Shown: in pieces, positions 1-6,249 of the stretch
How the letters are laid out: each line of letters starts with the position of its first letter
Position numbering within the stretch: the stretch's first letter is position 1
Assembly: GCA_021796135.1 (NCBI GenBank)
Contig: JAJYOQ010000206.1
Location: forward strand, 1 to 7,200
Direction: 5' to 3'
DNA length: 7,200 nt
Origin: Bacteroidota bacterium
Lineage (GTDB): Bacteria; Bacteroidota; Ignavibacteria; Ignavibacteriales; Ignavibacteriaceae
The notes under the pieces: model-generated
The model's database searches: none
The model's input: only the letters and a program-made list of their open reading frames with translations
What the model was told of the DNA's origin: nothing
Translations under genes and position numbers: made by a program

Positions 1-195
1 GATACCTTCATTTACTAAATCAGATAATGCTTTTTTTACCGTAATCACGCTTACTTTAAATTCTTTGCTCAAATCATTTTGAGAACCGATAGGATCTCCC
101 GGTAACAGATCTCCCATCTCGATTTTTCTCTTAATAGATTTTTCAATCTGCTCGTAAAGAGGCGTTGGATCGTTAAAATTAATTTCATCAGGCAT
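1..195 (-). CDS. GntR-family transcriptional regulator, N-terminal part (runs off window)
   Basis: The 65 visible codons from the ATG at 193-195 begin MPDEINFNDPTPLYEQIEKS and match the winged-helix DNA-binding domain of GntR regulators: the 'TPLYEQIEKSIKRKI' first helix, a 'GDLLPGD' turn, then a recognition-helix region 'SQNDLSKEFKVSVITVKKAL' and 'LVNEGI'. In this family the N-terminal domain binds DNA and a C-terminal domain binds a small-molecule effector. The effector domain lies outside the window, so the subfamily (YtrA, HutC or the AraR-like type with a sugar-binding domain) cannot be decided. The start is supported by an AAGGAG ribosome-binding site at 205-210, nine bases upstream. 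The gene lies downstream of, and on the same strand as, a surface beta-helix protein and a TonB receptor, so it may control that locus; this is inference. The family call is firm. Confidence 0.9.
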   Translation of the reverse strand, partial: MPDEINFNDPTPLYEQIEKSIKRKIEMGDLLPGDPIGSQNDLSKEFKVSVITVKKALSDLVNEGI

Positions 196-229
196 CGCTT
201 TATTCTCCTTAAATTAAAACTATTGAATA

Positions 230-249
230 AATATTATTTTTATAATATT
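230..249. promoter_or_regulatory. AT-only inverted repeat upstream of the GntR gene
   Basis: AATATTAT at 230-237 and its exact reverse complement ATAATATT at 242-249 are separated by four T. The repeat lies 35-54 bases upstream of the GntR start codon. GntR-type regulators often repress their own gene by binding such dyads, so it could be an operator. It is made only of A and T in an AT-rich gap, so chance is a serious alternative. Confidence 0.3.
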
Positions 250-262
250 ATATTAATTGACC

Positions 263-284
263 ACTCCATTATTCCACCCCTCCA
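263..284. repeat. 8-bp-periodic TCCA intergenic repeat, copy 1
   Basis: TCCA occurs three times at an exact 8-base period (265-268, 273-276, 281-284). The 22-base unit matches 17 of 22 positions, in the same orientation, with a second copy at 5003-5024 in the other large intergenic gap. Both copies keep the central TTATTCCA core. It has no coding potential that I can see. It may be a dispersed non-coding repeat family of this genome; its function is unknown. Confidence 0.5.
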
Positions 285-297
285 ATTTATTATGAGA

Positions 298-333
298 CGG
301 GGCATCCCACGACATGCCGGGAAGAGCGCCCCG
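298..333 (-). terminator. GC-rich hairpin downstream of the T9SS protein gene (possible terminator or repeat remnant)
   Basis: CGGGGC (298-303) can pair with GCCCCG (328-333), and TCCC (305-308) with GGGA (319-322), giving a nested stem with a ten-base loop. A competing smaller stem is GGCAT (301-305) with ATGCC (314-318). It starts about 17 bases past the TAA of the upstream minus-strand gene, which suits a terminator. However, no T-run follows on the minus strand, so classical Rho-independent termination is doubtful. The stretch from about 294 to 343 is strikingly GC-rich against its AT-rich surroundings, so it could instead be the remnant of a palindromic repeat. Confidence 0.35.
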
Positions 334-349
334 CCTGCAAGCTGGTTCA

Positions 350-1867
350 TTACTTCAGCATAATCATCTTTTTAACACTAACAAAATTTCCTGCAGATAA
401 TCTGTAAAAATAAATTCCACTGGTTACCATTTGTCCGCTTTGGTTTGCTCCATCCCACGTCACCGAATGCGTTCCTGCCGATTGAACATTATTAACTAAA
501 CTTCGAACCATCTGTCCAAGTAAGTTGTAAATATTTAAACTAACTTCTCCCTGCTGGGGAAGTACGTACTGAATGTTGGTTGTCGGATTAAATGGATTCG
601 GATAATTTTGGTCTAATTCATATTTTGCCGGAACATTATTTGCCTGATTTTCTTTAATCCCGGTCAGCATCAATCCAAACCAGCTAACTGCGCCCAATGG
701 TTTTCCATCAGTTGAACCGGTGTACGACTTATATGTATTAGCATATGAAAAATCAAAATTGGCTTGCCCAACAGTATCCATATCCACTTGCGTACCCGAA
801 GGAGTATTATAAAAAGTTTTTATTGTCTGTAGCGGTAAAGCAGGTTCTTTCATGAAATTTAATGCTTCATTTATATTGGTGTTTGCAAATCCACTGTTAG
901 TAACATAGGACTGGCTAAGTGAATCAAAGGTAACTGGTGCTAGCACCGTTTGAAGTAGAGTAGGATATAGATTGATAATACTTGTGTCAATAAAAAAATT
1001 ATTATTCCTAAAGACAGCTTGCTGAGTTACTGTAGGATCGGGATAAGAAGAAAGTGATATAATATGCGTAACAGTACCTGTTTGGCCTAAGAAACCGCAA
1101 TCCTTAAAAATGTTGTTTGATACAAAAGCATACTTTGCTTCCCCTATCTTTAGTCCATTATAACCAATATTTACAGCAGTATTATGATTATAATATAGAT
1201 TATTTACAGTACCTCCGCCGTCGCGATAGAGGCTACTCGTTATATTATAGAATGTGCAATTTTGAATGTAAACTGAATCAAGGGGAATACCCCTATTATC
1301 AACGGCTCTACCATTATCGGGGCTAACCATTTGCCCAATATTACTTACTATACTATTGGTTAATCTTAAATCTACGTTATTTGATTCGATTCGAAATGCA
1401 GATTGCGATGATACATCAAGCTGACAACTATCCACATATACTTTAATATTGTTTGCAGAAACCCGAATAATTCTAAGTACAGATCCTCCCAATTCTACTT
1501 GCCCCGAGAGGTAAATTCCCTTTAAATATAGGCTATTAAATATTTGAAAAGCTTGACTTGGTGGGTTCCCACCTGTAGGAAGTCCCATAATAATTCTTGG
1601 CATCGCTCCGGTTCCTGATGCTTGAATATGTACGGGAAAAGTCGGACTAAATGTTCCGTCTAAAATATACAGACTACCTCTACTAAGTAAATAAATAGTT
1701 GTAGTATCACGTATACCGGTACTTGTTGTATCACCCATTATAGTTGAACCAAAAGTGCCAAAACCAGGTGGAACATTAACTGTTCTTTGGGCAAATATAT
1801 TTTCGGCAGCTATTGCGATCATAACGCTAAATAGAAACCACACAAGAGTTTTATTTTTTAGTCTCAT
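350..1867 (-). CDS. Secreted right-handed beta-helix protein with T9SS type A C-terminal sorting domain
   Basis: 505 residues. Residues 1-26 form a signal peptide (basic 'RLKNK', hydrophobic core, likely cleavage after Phe-Ala before Gln27). Residues about 30-400 are rich in short beta strands with Asn ladders (for example 'SNNVDLRLTNSIVSNIG' and 'VSNNIFKDCGF'), typical of parallel beta-helix proteins seen in polysaccharide-binding or lyase-like surface proteins. Residues 416-505 are a T9SS type A sorting tail: 'YELDQNYPNPFNPTTNIQY', then 'IYNLLGQMV', 'TWDGANQSGQ', 'SGIYFYRL' and a final 'KKMIMLK'. The protein should be exported by Sec and then carried across the outer membrane by the type IX system. 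I see no catalytic motif that proves an enzyme activity. The start at 1865-1867 is supported by GGAG at 1873-1876 and by the signal peptide. It lies 178 bases downstream of the TonB receptor on the same strand, suggesting joint function in substrate capture. Confidence 0.9.
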   Translation of the reverse strand: MRLKNKTLVWFLFSVMIAIAAENIFAQRTVNVPPGFGTFGSTIMGDTTSTGIRDTTTIYLLSRGSLYILDGTFSPTFPVHIQASGTGAMPRIIMGLPTGGNPPSQAFQIFNSLYLKGIYLSGQVELGGSVLRIIRVSANNIKVYVDSCQLDVSSQSAFRIESNNVDLRLTNSIVSNIGQMVSPDNGRAVDNRGIPLDSVYIQNCTFYNITSSLYRDGGGTVNNLYYNHNTAVNIGYNGLKIGEAKYAFVSNNIFKDCGFLGQTGTVTHIISLSSYPDPTVTQQAVFRNNNFFIDTSIINLYPTLLQTVLAPVTFDSLSQSYVTNSGFANTNINEALNFMKEPALPLQTIKTFYNTPSGTQVDMDTVGQANFDFSYANTYKSYTGSTDGKPLGAVSWFGLMLTGIKENQANNVPAKYELDQNYPNPFNPTTNIQYVLPQQGEVSLNIYNLLGQMVRSLVNNVQSAGTHSVTWDGANQSGQMVTSGIYFYRLSAGNFVSVKKMIMLK

Positions 1868-1914
1868 ATTTTCTCCATATATATATTATTATATTATCTT
1901 TCGCAAGTTACCTA

Positions 1915-1975
1915 TGCTGTAACCCCAGCATTTATCTCGAGAAACCTCTTAGGTTTTCCTAAACTTCGGAGGTTT
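1915..1975. repeat. Double-hairpin palindromic intergenic repeat (REP-like)
   Basis: Two adjacent hairpins fill most of the gap between the TonB receptor and the T9SS protein genes. The first pairs TGCTG (1915-1919) with CAGCA (1926-1930) over a six-base loop. The second pairs AAACCTC (1942-1948) with GAGGTTT (1969-1975), and inside it TTAGG (1949-1953) with CCTAA (1958-1962) around a TTTT loop. This makes a 12-bp stem with one six-base bulge (1963-1968, ACTTCG). CTCGAG sits between the hairpins at 1936-1941. The form resembles dispersed palindromic repeats with ACCTC/GAGGT arms in Bacteroidota genomes (from memory, not searched). It could also attenuate or terminate transcription after the receptor gene. 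Confidence 0.5.
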
Positions 1976-2045
1976 TGCACTCAACTCCTATTATATTTGA
2001 AATTGTTTGAATAACATGATTTAATAGAATTTTTCATCATCATTT

Positions 2046-3533
2046 TTAAAACTTATACCTTATTCCGGCATCTATTGTCCATCCATATATTTGAATTGAC
2101 GTGGGATAAGCTTCTGTACCTAGGTAAGAGCCCTCGGAAAGATCTGTAACATTATTTCCGTCAACAAAAAGGCTTATTCTATTTATTATTTTTTGAGATA
2201 AAGATATATCAATTCTTGTATAGGCTCTGGTGTATCCATCTAAAATGCTTGTGTTCCCAACCGTTTGCAAAATATCACTTTGATAATTGATAGAAACCCT
2301 TCCTGAAAATCCTCCCCTCTCATAACCAACAGTGAAATTTGCTATCCAATTAGCTTGCCCGGGCATTCTGCCTTCTCTAAATGTATTTATTATAATTGGT
2401 GCGTATGGAGGTAAAGTACTTCGTGGCCCAATTACAAATAAAGGAAAAAATGTCTGAGAATAAATCCTCGATGCATTTGCTCCGATAATAATTCCATCAA
2501 ACGGTGCAGGTAAAAAGGTTAGATTAGTTTGAGCATCTAATTCAATTCCGTATACTTTTGCTTCCGGGCTATTTACTGGCTGCGTAAGTGTATATCCTTG
2601 ATACTGTCCGCTTGCCACCCGTGATTGGAAAGTATAATCGATGTTATTTAGTTTTTTATAGAAAAGCCCAAGAGTATAAAGCCCAAATTTATTATAATAA
2701 GAAAAGAATAAATCATAGTTAAAGGCTTGAATGTGTTTTAGATTAGGATTCCCCTGTGTAATAGCCTTATTTTCCTGATCTATCAATTGATAAGGCACAA
2801 GATTAAAATAATCCGGGCGCGATAAAGATTGAGTATATGCTAATCGAATGTCGAAATCATCAAACATCTTATAACGAATATGAAACATAGGTAAATAATC
2901 TTCATAATTTTGACCGCCTATAGAATCAATGACGATTCCAGTCTGACCTAAAGTACCTGTTAATGTGCCTACAAAACCATTATAATCTGTAGATGTCTGT
3001 TCATATCTTAGCCCTGGCAATATCATAATCTTTTTGAATAAATTAAACTCTCCCATTATATAAAGGGCTGTCACCTTCTCGCCAGCAGTGTAAGTATCTA
3101 ATGAAATTAAACGGTTTAGTGCATAACGGGAACTATTAGTCTGATAAAAAGTATTAAGCATCTCCGAATTTAATCCCGGTCCAAATGTATATTGACCGTT
3201 TAAAAAATTATTAGCGGTAAAACCTGGATCAATAAAGTTTGAAATAAGAATATGCTTTTGCCACATTTGATATTGGTTTTGGTCTTGCATACCAATAGAG
3301 TCAACGACAGCATAATCAGTTCTATATTCAGTAATATTTCTCAATCTGCTTTCATCCCTATACTTAAATCCGCCCTTAAAAAATCCGGAGACATCTTCTC
3401 CCCAATTTACGGGCAATTTAAGGTCGATTTTACCTGAATAATCTTTATCATTTATCTCTTGAGGATCAAATGTTCCATACTGAAACCATGTATTTGCTAA
3501 ATTATTAAATGCAAAGCTTGGTATTACTTCTGG
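2046..3533 (-). pseudogene. TonB-dependent receptor, C-terminal beta-barrel part (downstream of an in-frame TGA)
   Basis: This stretch continues the receptor's reading frame directly after the TGA at 3534-3536, starting P-E-V-I-P-S-F-A-F-N-N-L-A-N-T-W-F. With the stop counted as one residue it covers residues 442-936. It is a run of amphipathic strands of the outer-membrane barrel, with the family motif region 'SLSRPDYFNLVPY' (about 677-689), 'QGNPNLKHIQAFNYDLFFSYY' split over about 701-721, 'YGIELDAQTNL', and the last strand 'YGWTIDAGIRYKF' ending in Phe, as outer-membrane insertion by the BAM complex usually requires. It has no signal peptide and no plausible ribosome-binding site. The best alternative start, TTG at 3414-3416, lies inside a predicted strand. 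Translated alone it could not be exported, so it is functional only if the TGA is a sequence error or is read through. Confidence 0.85.
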
Positions 3534-3536
3534 TCA
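3534..3536 (-). other. In-frame premature TGA stop within the TonB receptor frame
   Basis: The codons around the stop on the minus strand read AAT CAA TGA CCA GAA. Exactly the same frame continues for 495 more codons of recognisable beta-barrel to a TAA at 2046-2048. No base is gained or lost, so this is a single-codon lesion, not a frameshift. The base after the stop is C, a weak termination context in E. coli, which leaves limited readthrough possible but unproven. Confidence 0.9.
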
Positions 3537-4856
3537 TTGATTTAGAATTATTCCATTCTTAAAGGCTCCGTTTTCTATGAATCGGGAGTAATTTGAATAA
3601 GGAATTTCTTGCCTTGTATTTGAATACGAACCTTGTGCATCTATGATTAAATTGTTAACCGTATAATTAACACCCAGACTGTTCAGGTTTAATGTTTGAT
3701 CTGTTGTACTGTTGGTGATATCATATACAGTAGTAAATGTATCCAAACGGTATCTCTTTCTACGCTTCACCTCACTTCTATCATAACCGCTTAAAAAATT
3801 ATGAAACCAGATTGTTCCATTGTCTAATTTATAATCTAAATTTATACCAGTGCTGTACCTGTTTCTTATTTGATAATCGTCCTGTAAATTGATATCGGCA
3901 ACTTGTACTGTCGGATTTAGATTTGCGCCGCTCGAAATATAATCTCCTGTCAAATCATTAGAACTTCTATTTTCTCTTTGAATACTTCCTGCTACAAAGA
4001 CTCCAAGCTTTTTATCAAAAAATCTGTTACTTAGGCTTAAATCAAATTTATATTGCCCATAGTCATTAGGCAGACTACCATAACCGTCTTGAGCTCTTAA
4101 ATCAAATCGAAGTTTATCTGGTGCGTTCATAGTAATTAAATTAACTGTACCGCCAATCGTACCTCCGTCTTGATCCGGGGTGATGGCCTTAAATACTTCA
4201 ATACTTGATAGAACATCCTGAGAAATCATACTTAAATCTACTGACCTTGTAATAGGATCTGTAGCAGGAATTTTTTCTCCGTTAATTTCAATATTAGTAA
4301 ACTGAGGAGAAAGTCCCCGCACAACAATCAATGATCCCTCTCCTGCATCTCGCTCAACTGCTATTCCGGAAAGCCTTCCTAAAGATTCAGCTACGTTTGC
4401 ATCCGGTAGCTCTTGTATTTTATCGGCTGAAACTATGTTAACAATATTATTTGAAGTCAATTGCCTGTTGATTGCGCTTTCCTGACCTCTAAGCTGTGCA
4501 GTAACTACTACTTCCTTTCCCTTTATACTTTGCGGATTCATTTTGATGTTTATGTTCACTGTTTGAGCATTGATAACTTTAACACTGACTGTGTCACTTT
4601 CATAACCGATATAGCTAAAAATTAAGGTCATTTTTTTTGCAGGAACTTTTAGAAGTTGGAAGAATCCCTTTTCATTGGTATTCGTCCCCATCGAGGTACC
4701 TTTTATCATTATTGTTGTTCCCCATAACGGTGAGTTGTTTGAGGCATCTAATACAGTACCTGTAACATCTCCGGATTGAGCGTAGAATTTTGCAGAAAAT
4801 ATAATTATAAAAAAAAGAAATAATAATAGACACTTGTTCCTACTGAGAAAAACCAT
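3534..4856 (-). CDS. TonB-dependent outer-membrane receptor, N-terminal part (frame ends at a premature TGA)
   Basis: 440 residues up to the TGA. Residues 1-26 are a signal peptide ending Phe-Tyr-Ala. Residues about 28-108 are a carboxypeptidase-regulatory-like (CarbopepD_reg_2) domain: 'GDVTGTVLDASNNSPLWGTT' then 'GTNTNEKGFFQLLKVP' and 'SYIGYES'. 'EVVVTAQL' (115-122) resembles a TonB box. Residues about 134-243 are the plug: 'SADKIQELPDANVAESLGRL', 'GIAVERDAGEGSLIVVRGL', 'EINGEKIP' and 'DGGTIGGTVNLIT'. This plug resembles the Caulobacter/Xanthomonas-type TonB receptor group, whose known members import sugars or other nutrients. The first barrel strands follow from about 250. Such receptors draw TonB/ExbBD energy to import ligands across the outer membrane. 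The full frame would be 936 residues, a normal family length, which shows that the stop is internal. GGAG at 4865-4868 supports the start. The substrate is not evident. Confidence 0.92.
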   Translation of the reverse strand: MVFLSRNKCLLLFLFFIIIFSAKFYAQSGDVTGTVLDASNNSPLWGTTIMIKGTSMGTNTNEKGFFQLLKVPAKKMTLIFSYIGYESDTVSVKVINAQTVNINIKMNPQSIKGKEVVVTAQLRGQESAINRQLTSNNIVNIVSADKIQELPDANVAESLGRLSGIAVERDAGEGSLIVVRGLSPQFTNIEINGEKIPATDPITRSVDLSMISQDVLSSIEVFKAITPDQDGGTIGGTVNLITMNAPDKLRFDLRAQDGYGSLPNDYGQYKFDLSLSNRFFDKKLGVFVAGSIQRENRSSNDLTGDYISSGANLNPTVQVADINLQDDYQIRNRYSTGINLDYKLDNGTIWFHNFLSGYDRSEVKRRKRYRLDTFTTVYDITNSTTDQTLNLNSLGVNYTVNNLIIDAQGSYSNTRQEIPYSNYSRFIENGAFKNGIILNQ

Positions 4857-4925
4857 AATTCCTTCTCCAAGATTATCAAAATAATTTTGCGAAACTTTGA
4901 AATAAGAATAAAACCAATTTTACAA

Positions 4926-4943
4926 TATACTTAGTATACTTAG
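4926..4943. promoter_or_regulatory. Tandem 9-bp repeat TATACTTAG upstream of the TonB receptor
   Basis: TATACTTAG occurs twice head to tail (4926-4934, 4935-4943) and is followed by TAGTAC. The junction contains the palindrome AGTATACT (4933-4940). It lies 70-87 bases upstream of the receptor ATG. A TTGACA reading leftward (complement of 4973-4978), followed after 17 bases by TAAGTT (complement of 4950-4955), would place transcription start next to or within the repeat. That would fit an operator, but the -10 match is poor. Confidence 0.35.
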
Positions 4944-5002
4944 TAGTACAACTTAATAATATTTTACTTTATTGTCAATAACTGAATTGATTAACTCAAA
5001 TT

Positions 5003-5024
5003 ACCCCGTTATTCCAGTGCTCCA
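5003..5024. repeat. 8-bp-periodic TCCA intergenic repeat, copy 2
   Basis: This is the second copy of the unit at 263-284, in the same orientation, with 17 of 22 identical positions. TCCA appears at 5013-5016 and 5021-5024, and the first TCCA has become CCCG at 5005-5008. The core TTATTCCA is intact. It lies about 150 bases upstream of the receptor start and carries no coding signal. Confidence 0.5.
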
Positions 5025-5359
5025 CTAGTAATTTTTTTAAATATTTCATAACTTTAGGACTGACGCCTGCTAATTTTTCCAAAAACAAATAAAAAAGAAG
5101 GAGAAAATTAAAGCTAATTCAACAACGCGTTCTAACTACACATGAATATTCTGAATGCACTTCAAATAGCCTTATCTTATACTGGTCTCTCAATTAACTT
5201 CTATCTTTTTAATAATCAAACTACTGATATTTTTCTCCTAATAACATAAAATTCTCGCTGCCTAACTCCCAAAAGTTGAAATTTGTTCCATATTAAGGAA
5301 TTTCCTAATTCCAAAATCAAAATGAATGACTTTCCCTGGTTAACCCATAAACTTTTTAC

Positions 5360-5388
5360 TTGACATAATTATGAAAATAGTTTATCTT
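5360..5388 (+). promoter_or_regulatory. Sigma70-like promoter for the plus-strand surface-protein gene
   Basis: A perfect TTGACA (5360-5365) is followed after exactly 17 bases by TATCTT (5383-5388), four of six matches to TATAAT. Transcription would start near 5395 and leave a leader of about 210 nt before the start codon. Many Bacteroidota use a different promoter consensus, so the assignment depends on the lineage. Confidence 0.4.
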
Positions 5389-5395
5389 TTATAAG

Positions 5396-5423
5396 CTGAT
5401 ATATCAGGTATATCAGACATACC
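5396..5423. promoter_or_regulatory. Palindromic operator-like cluster at the predicted transcription start
   Basis: CTGATATATCAG (5396-5407) is a perfect 12-bp palindrome. TATATCAG repeats at 5400-5407 and 5409-5416, a 9-base period. GGTAT (5407-5411) and ATACC (5419-5423) form a further inverted repeat. The cluster starts right at the predicted +1 of the promoter above, a usual position for a repressor operator. The binding protein is unknown. Confidence 0.4.
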
Positions 5424-5468
5424 TTATATATAGAGTTGGTTTTAATAATAATATGTTATCACAAGCTG

Positions 5469-5491
5469 TTAAGTATCATTCTCATACTTGA
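5469..5491 (+). promoter_or_regulatory. Small hairpin in the 5' leader of the surface-protein gene
   Basis: AAGTAT (5471-5476) pairs with ATACTT (5484-5489) over a seven-base loop, and one G-U and one A-U pair extend the stem to eight. No T-run follows, so it is not a clear terminator. It could be a simple mRNA stem or an operator half-site pair. I do not recognise a riboswitch. Confidence 0.25.
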
Positions 5492-5607
5492 ATAATGAAG
5501 AGTTTGGTATTTTACAAATAGCAATTAAATCACAATGCACAGCAAAAACGATCTCCACTTCTGCTGAATGTGCAAACATAAATAACCAATAACAAAAGGA
5601 AAAAAAT

Positions 5608-6249
5608 ATGAAACATTTTCTTTCTATCACATCCCTGCACTCTGCTCTGCTTGTACTTATCTTATCAATAGGAGTATATGCGCAAGCACCCACACCAGCT
5701 GTTGGGGACTATGGTTCAGTCGCTTCCGGCAATTGGAGCGCTTATGCCACTACATTTAGACAATGGGATGGCACAGGATGGAATACAGTTCCAACAGGTG
5801 GCCCTGGAAGTTCTCATCAAACTTTCATCTTGACTGGTACAACTGTTACTTATGATAAAGATGCCCAGAAATCGACAAGCCTAATTATTCAAGCAGGAGC
5901 AGTATTAAAATCAGACAGCGTACTTCAAACCAATGGGCTCACTGTTATCTCACTTACAGGGTCTCCAGCTGTCCTATGGGTTGATGGAACTTTTGGTAGC
6001 CCGACTGATGCTTTAATGTTAGAACAAAGAAACAACTCTGCTGATACAACGCTTACAATTGGTGGAAGCGGTACAATAAATATTGCTCAATTGCGTCCAT
6101 ATAGTAGTGGATTAACCAACCCGCATTTAATTATTGCAGCTAATGTAAATTTCAATTACTCCGGTTCTAATGGTTTAGGCGGTGCTGGAATTTATACTAG
6201 TCGAGTATTACTACATACACCATTACAGTCAATCTCGGCGATACAGTAA
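5608..6249 (+). CDS. Large secreted beta-strand-repeat surface protein, N-terminal part (ends by frameshift)
   Basis: 213 residues, of which the last few after the frame loss are probably not native. Residues 1-25 are a signal peptide (MKHFLSITSL..., cleavage likely after Val-Tyr-Ala). Residues about 32-110 follow a pattern common at the start of giant Bacteroidota surface proteins: 'GDYGSVASGNWSAYATTF', 'WDGTGWNTVPTG', then 'FILTGTTVTYDKDAQ' and 'LIIQAGAVLKSD', a probable G8-like or beta-helix-capping module. Beta-strand repeats with Gly/Thr/Asn turns follow. AAGGA at 5596-5600, seven bases upstream, fixes the start. The frame stops at TAA 6247-6249, but the same kind of protein continues one base out of phase, so the real product should be far longer. 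Its role is probably adhesion, surface layer or polymer binding; no enzyme motif is visible. Confidence 0.8.
   Translation: MKHFLSITSLHSALLVLILSIGVYAQAPTPAVGDYGSVASGNWSAYATTFRQWDGTGWNTVPTGGPGSSHQTFILTGTTVTYDKDAQKSTSLIIQAGAVLKSDSVLQTNGLTVISLTGSPAVLWVDGTFGSPTDALMLEQRNNSADTTLTIGGSGTINIAQLRPYSSGLTNPHLIIAANVNFNYSGSNGLGGAGIYTSRVLLHTPLQSISAIQ

Larger units (their letters stand above)
4857..5607. other. Long AT-rich divergent intergenic region (no gene seen)
   Basis: About 750 bases separate the minus-strand receptor gene from the plus-strand surface-protein gene. I find no convincing protein gene, tRNA or rRNA in it. It holds a 9-bp tandem repeat near the receptor start, a TCCA-type repeat, and a sigma70-like promoter with a palindrome feeding a leader of about 210 nt. 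From about 5025 to 5350 I see only AT-rich sequence without clear structure. A short minus-strand open frame across 5469-5693 overlaps the start and signal peptide of the plus-strand gene and is taken as a shadow. Confidence 0.6.

Noticed and set aside
1117..1326. Plus-strand open frame within the T9SS protein gene
   Set aside because: It is Tyr/Gln-rich, opposite a confident gene, and has no ribosome-binding site or domain.
3414..3416. TTG as a genuine start of a separate outer-membrane protein
   Set aside because: The same frame reads back through 39 more receptor-like codons to the TGA, and the product would lack a signal peptide and plug.
3252..3437. Plus-strand open frame within the receptor C-terminal half
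   Set aside because: It lies opposite confidently assigned beta-barrel coding sequence and has no domain of its own.
3534..3536. Selenocysteine at the receptor TGA
   Set aside because: I see no convincing stem-loop signal just downstream, and TonB barrels are not known selenoproteins.
4950..4978. Strong sigma70 promoter for the receptor
   Set aside because: The -35-like TTGACA is good, but the hexamer at correct spacing (TAAGTT) is a poor -10, so it is mentioned only within the tandem-repeat entry.
5025..5350. Small RNA or riboswitch in the long intergenic gap
   Set aside because: No conserved aptamer pattern, strong stem or T-run terminator could be made out by eye.
5469..5693. 74-codon minus-strand open frame across the leader and start of the plus-strand gene
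   Set aside because: It overlaps the signal-peptide region of a well-supported gene, has no recognisable domain and no good ribosome-binding site.
6201..6249. Programmed -1 ribosomal frameshift
   Set aside because: No slippery heptamer or clear stimulatory pseudoknot can be seen at the junction.
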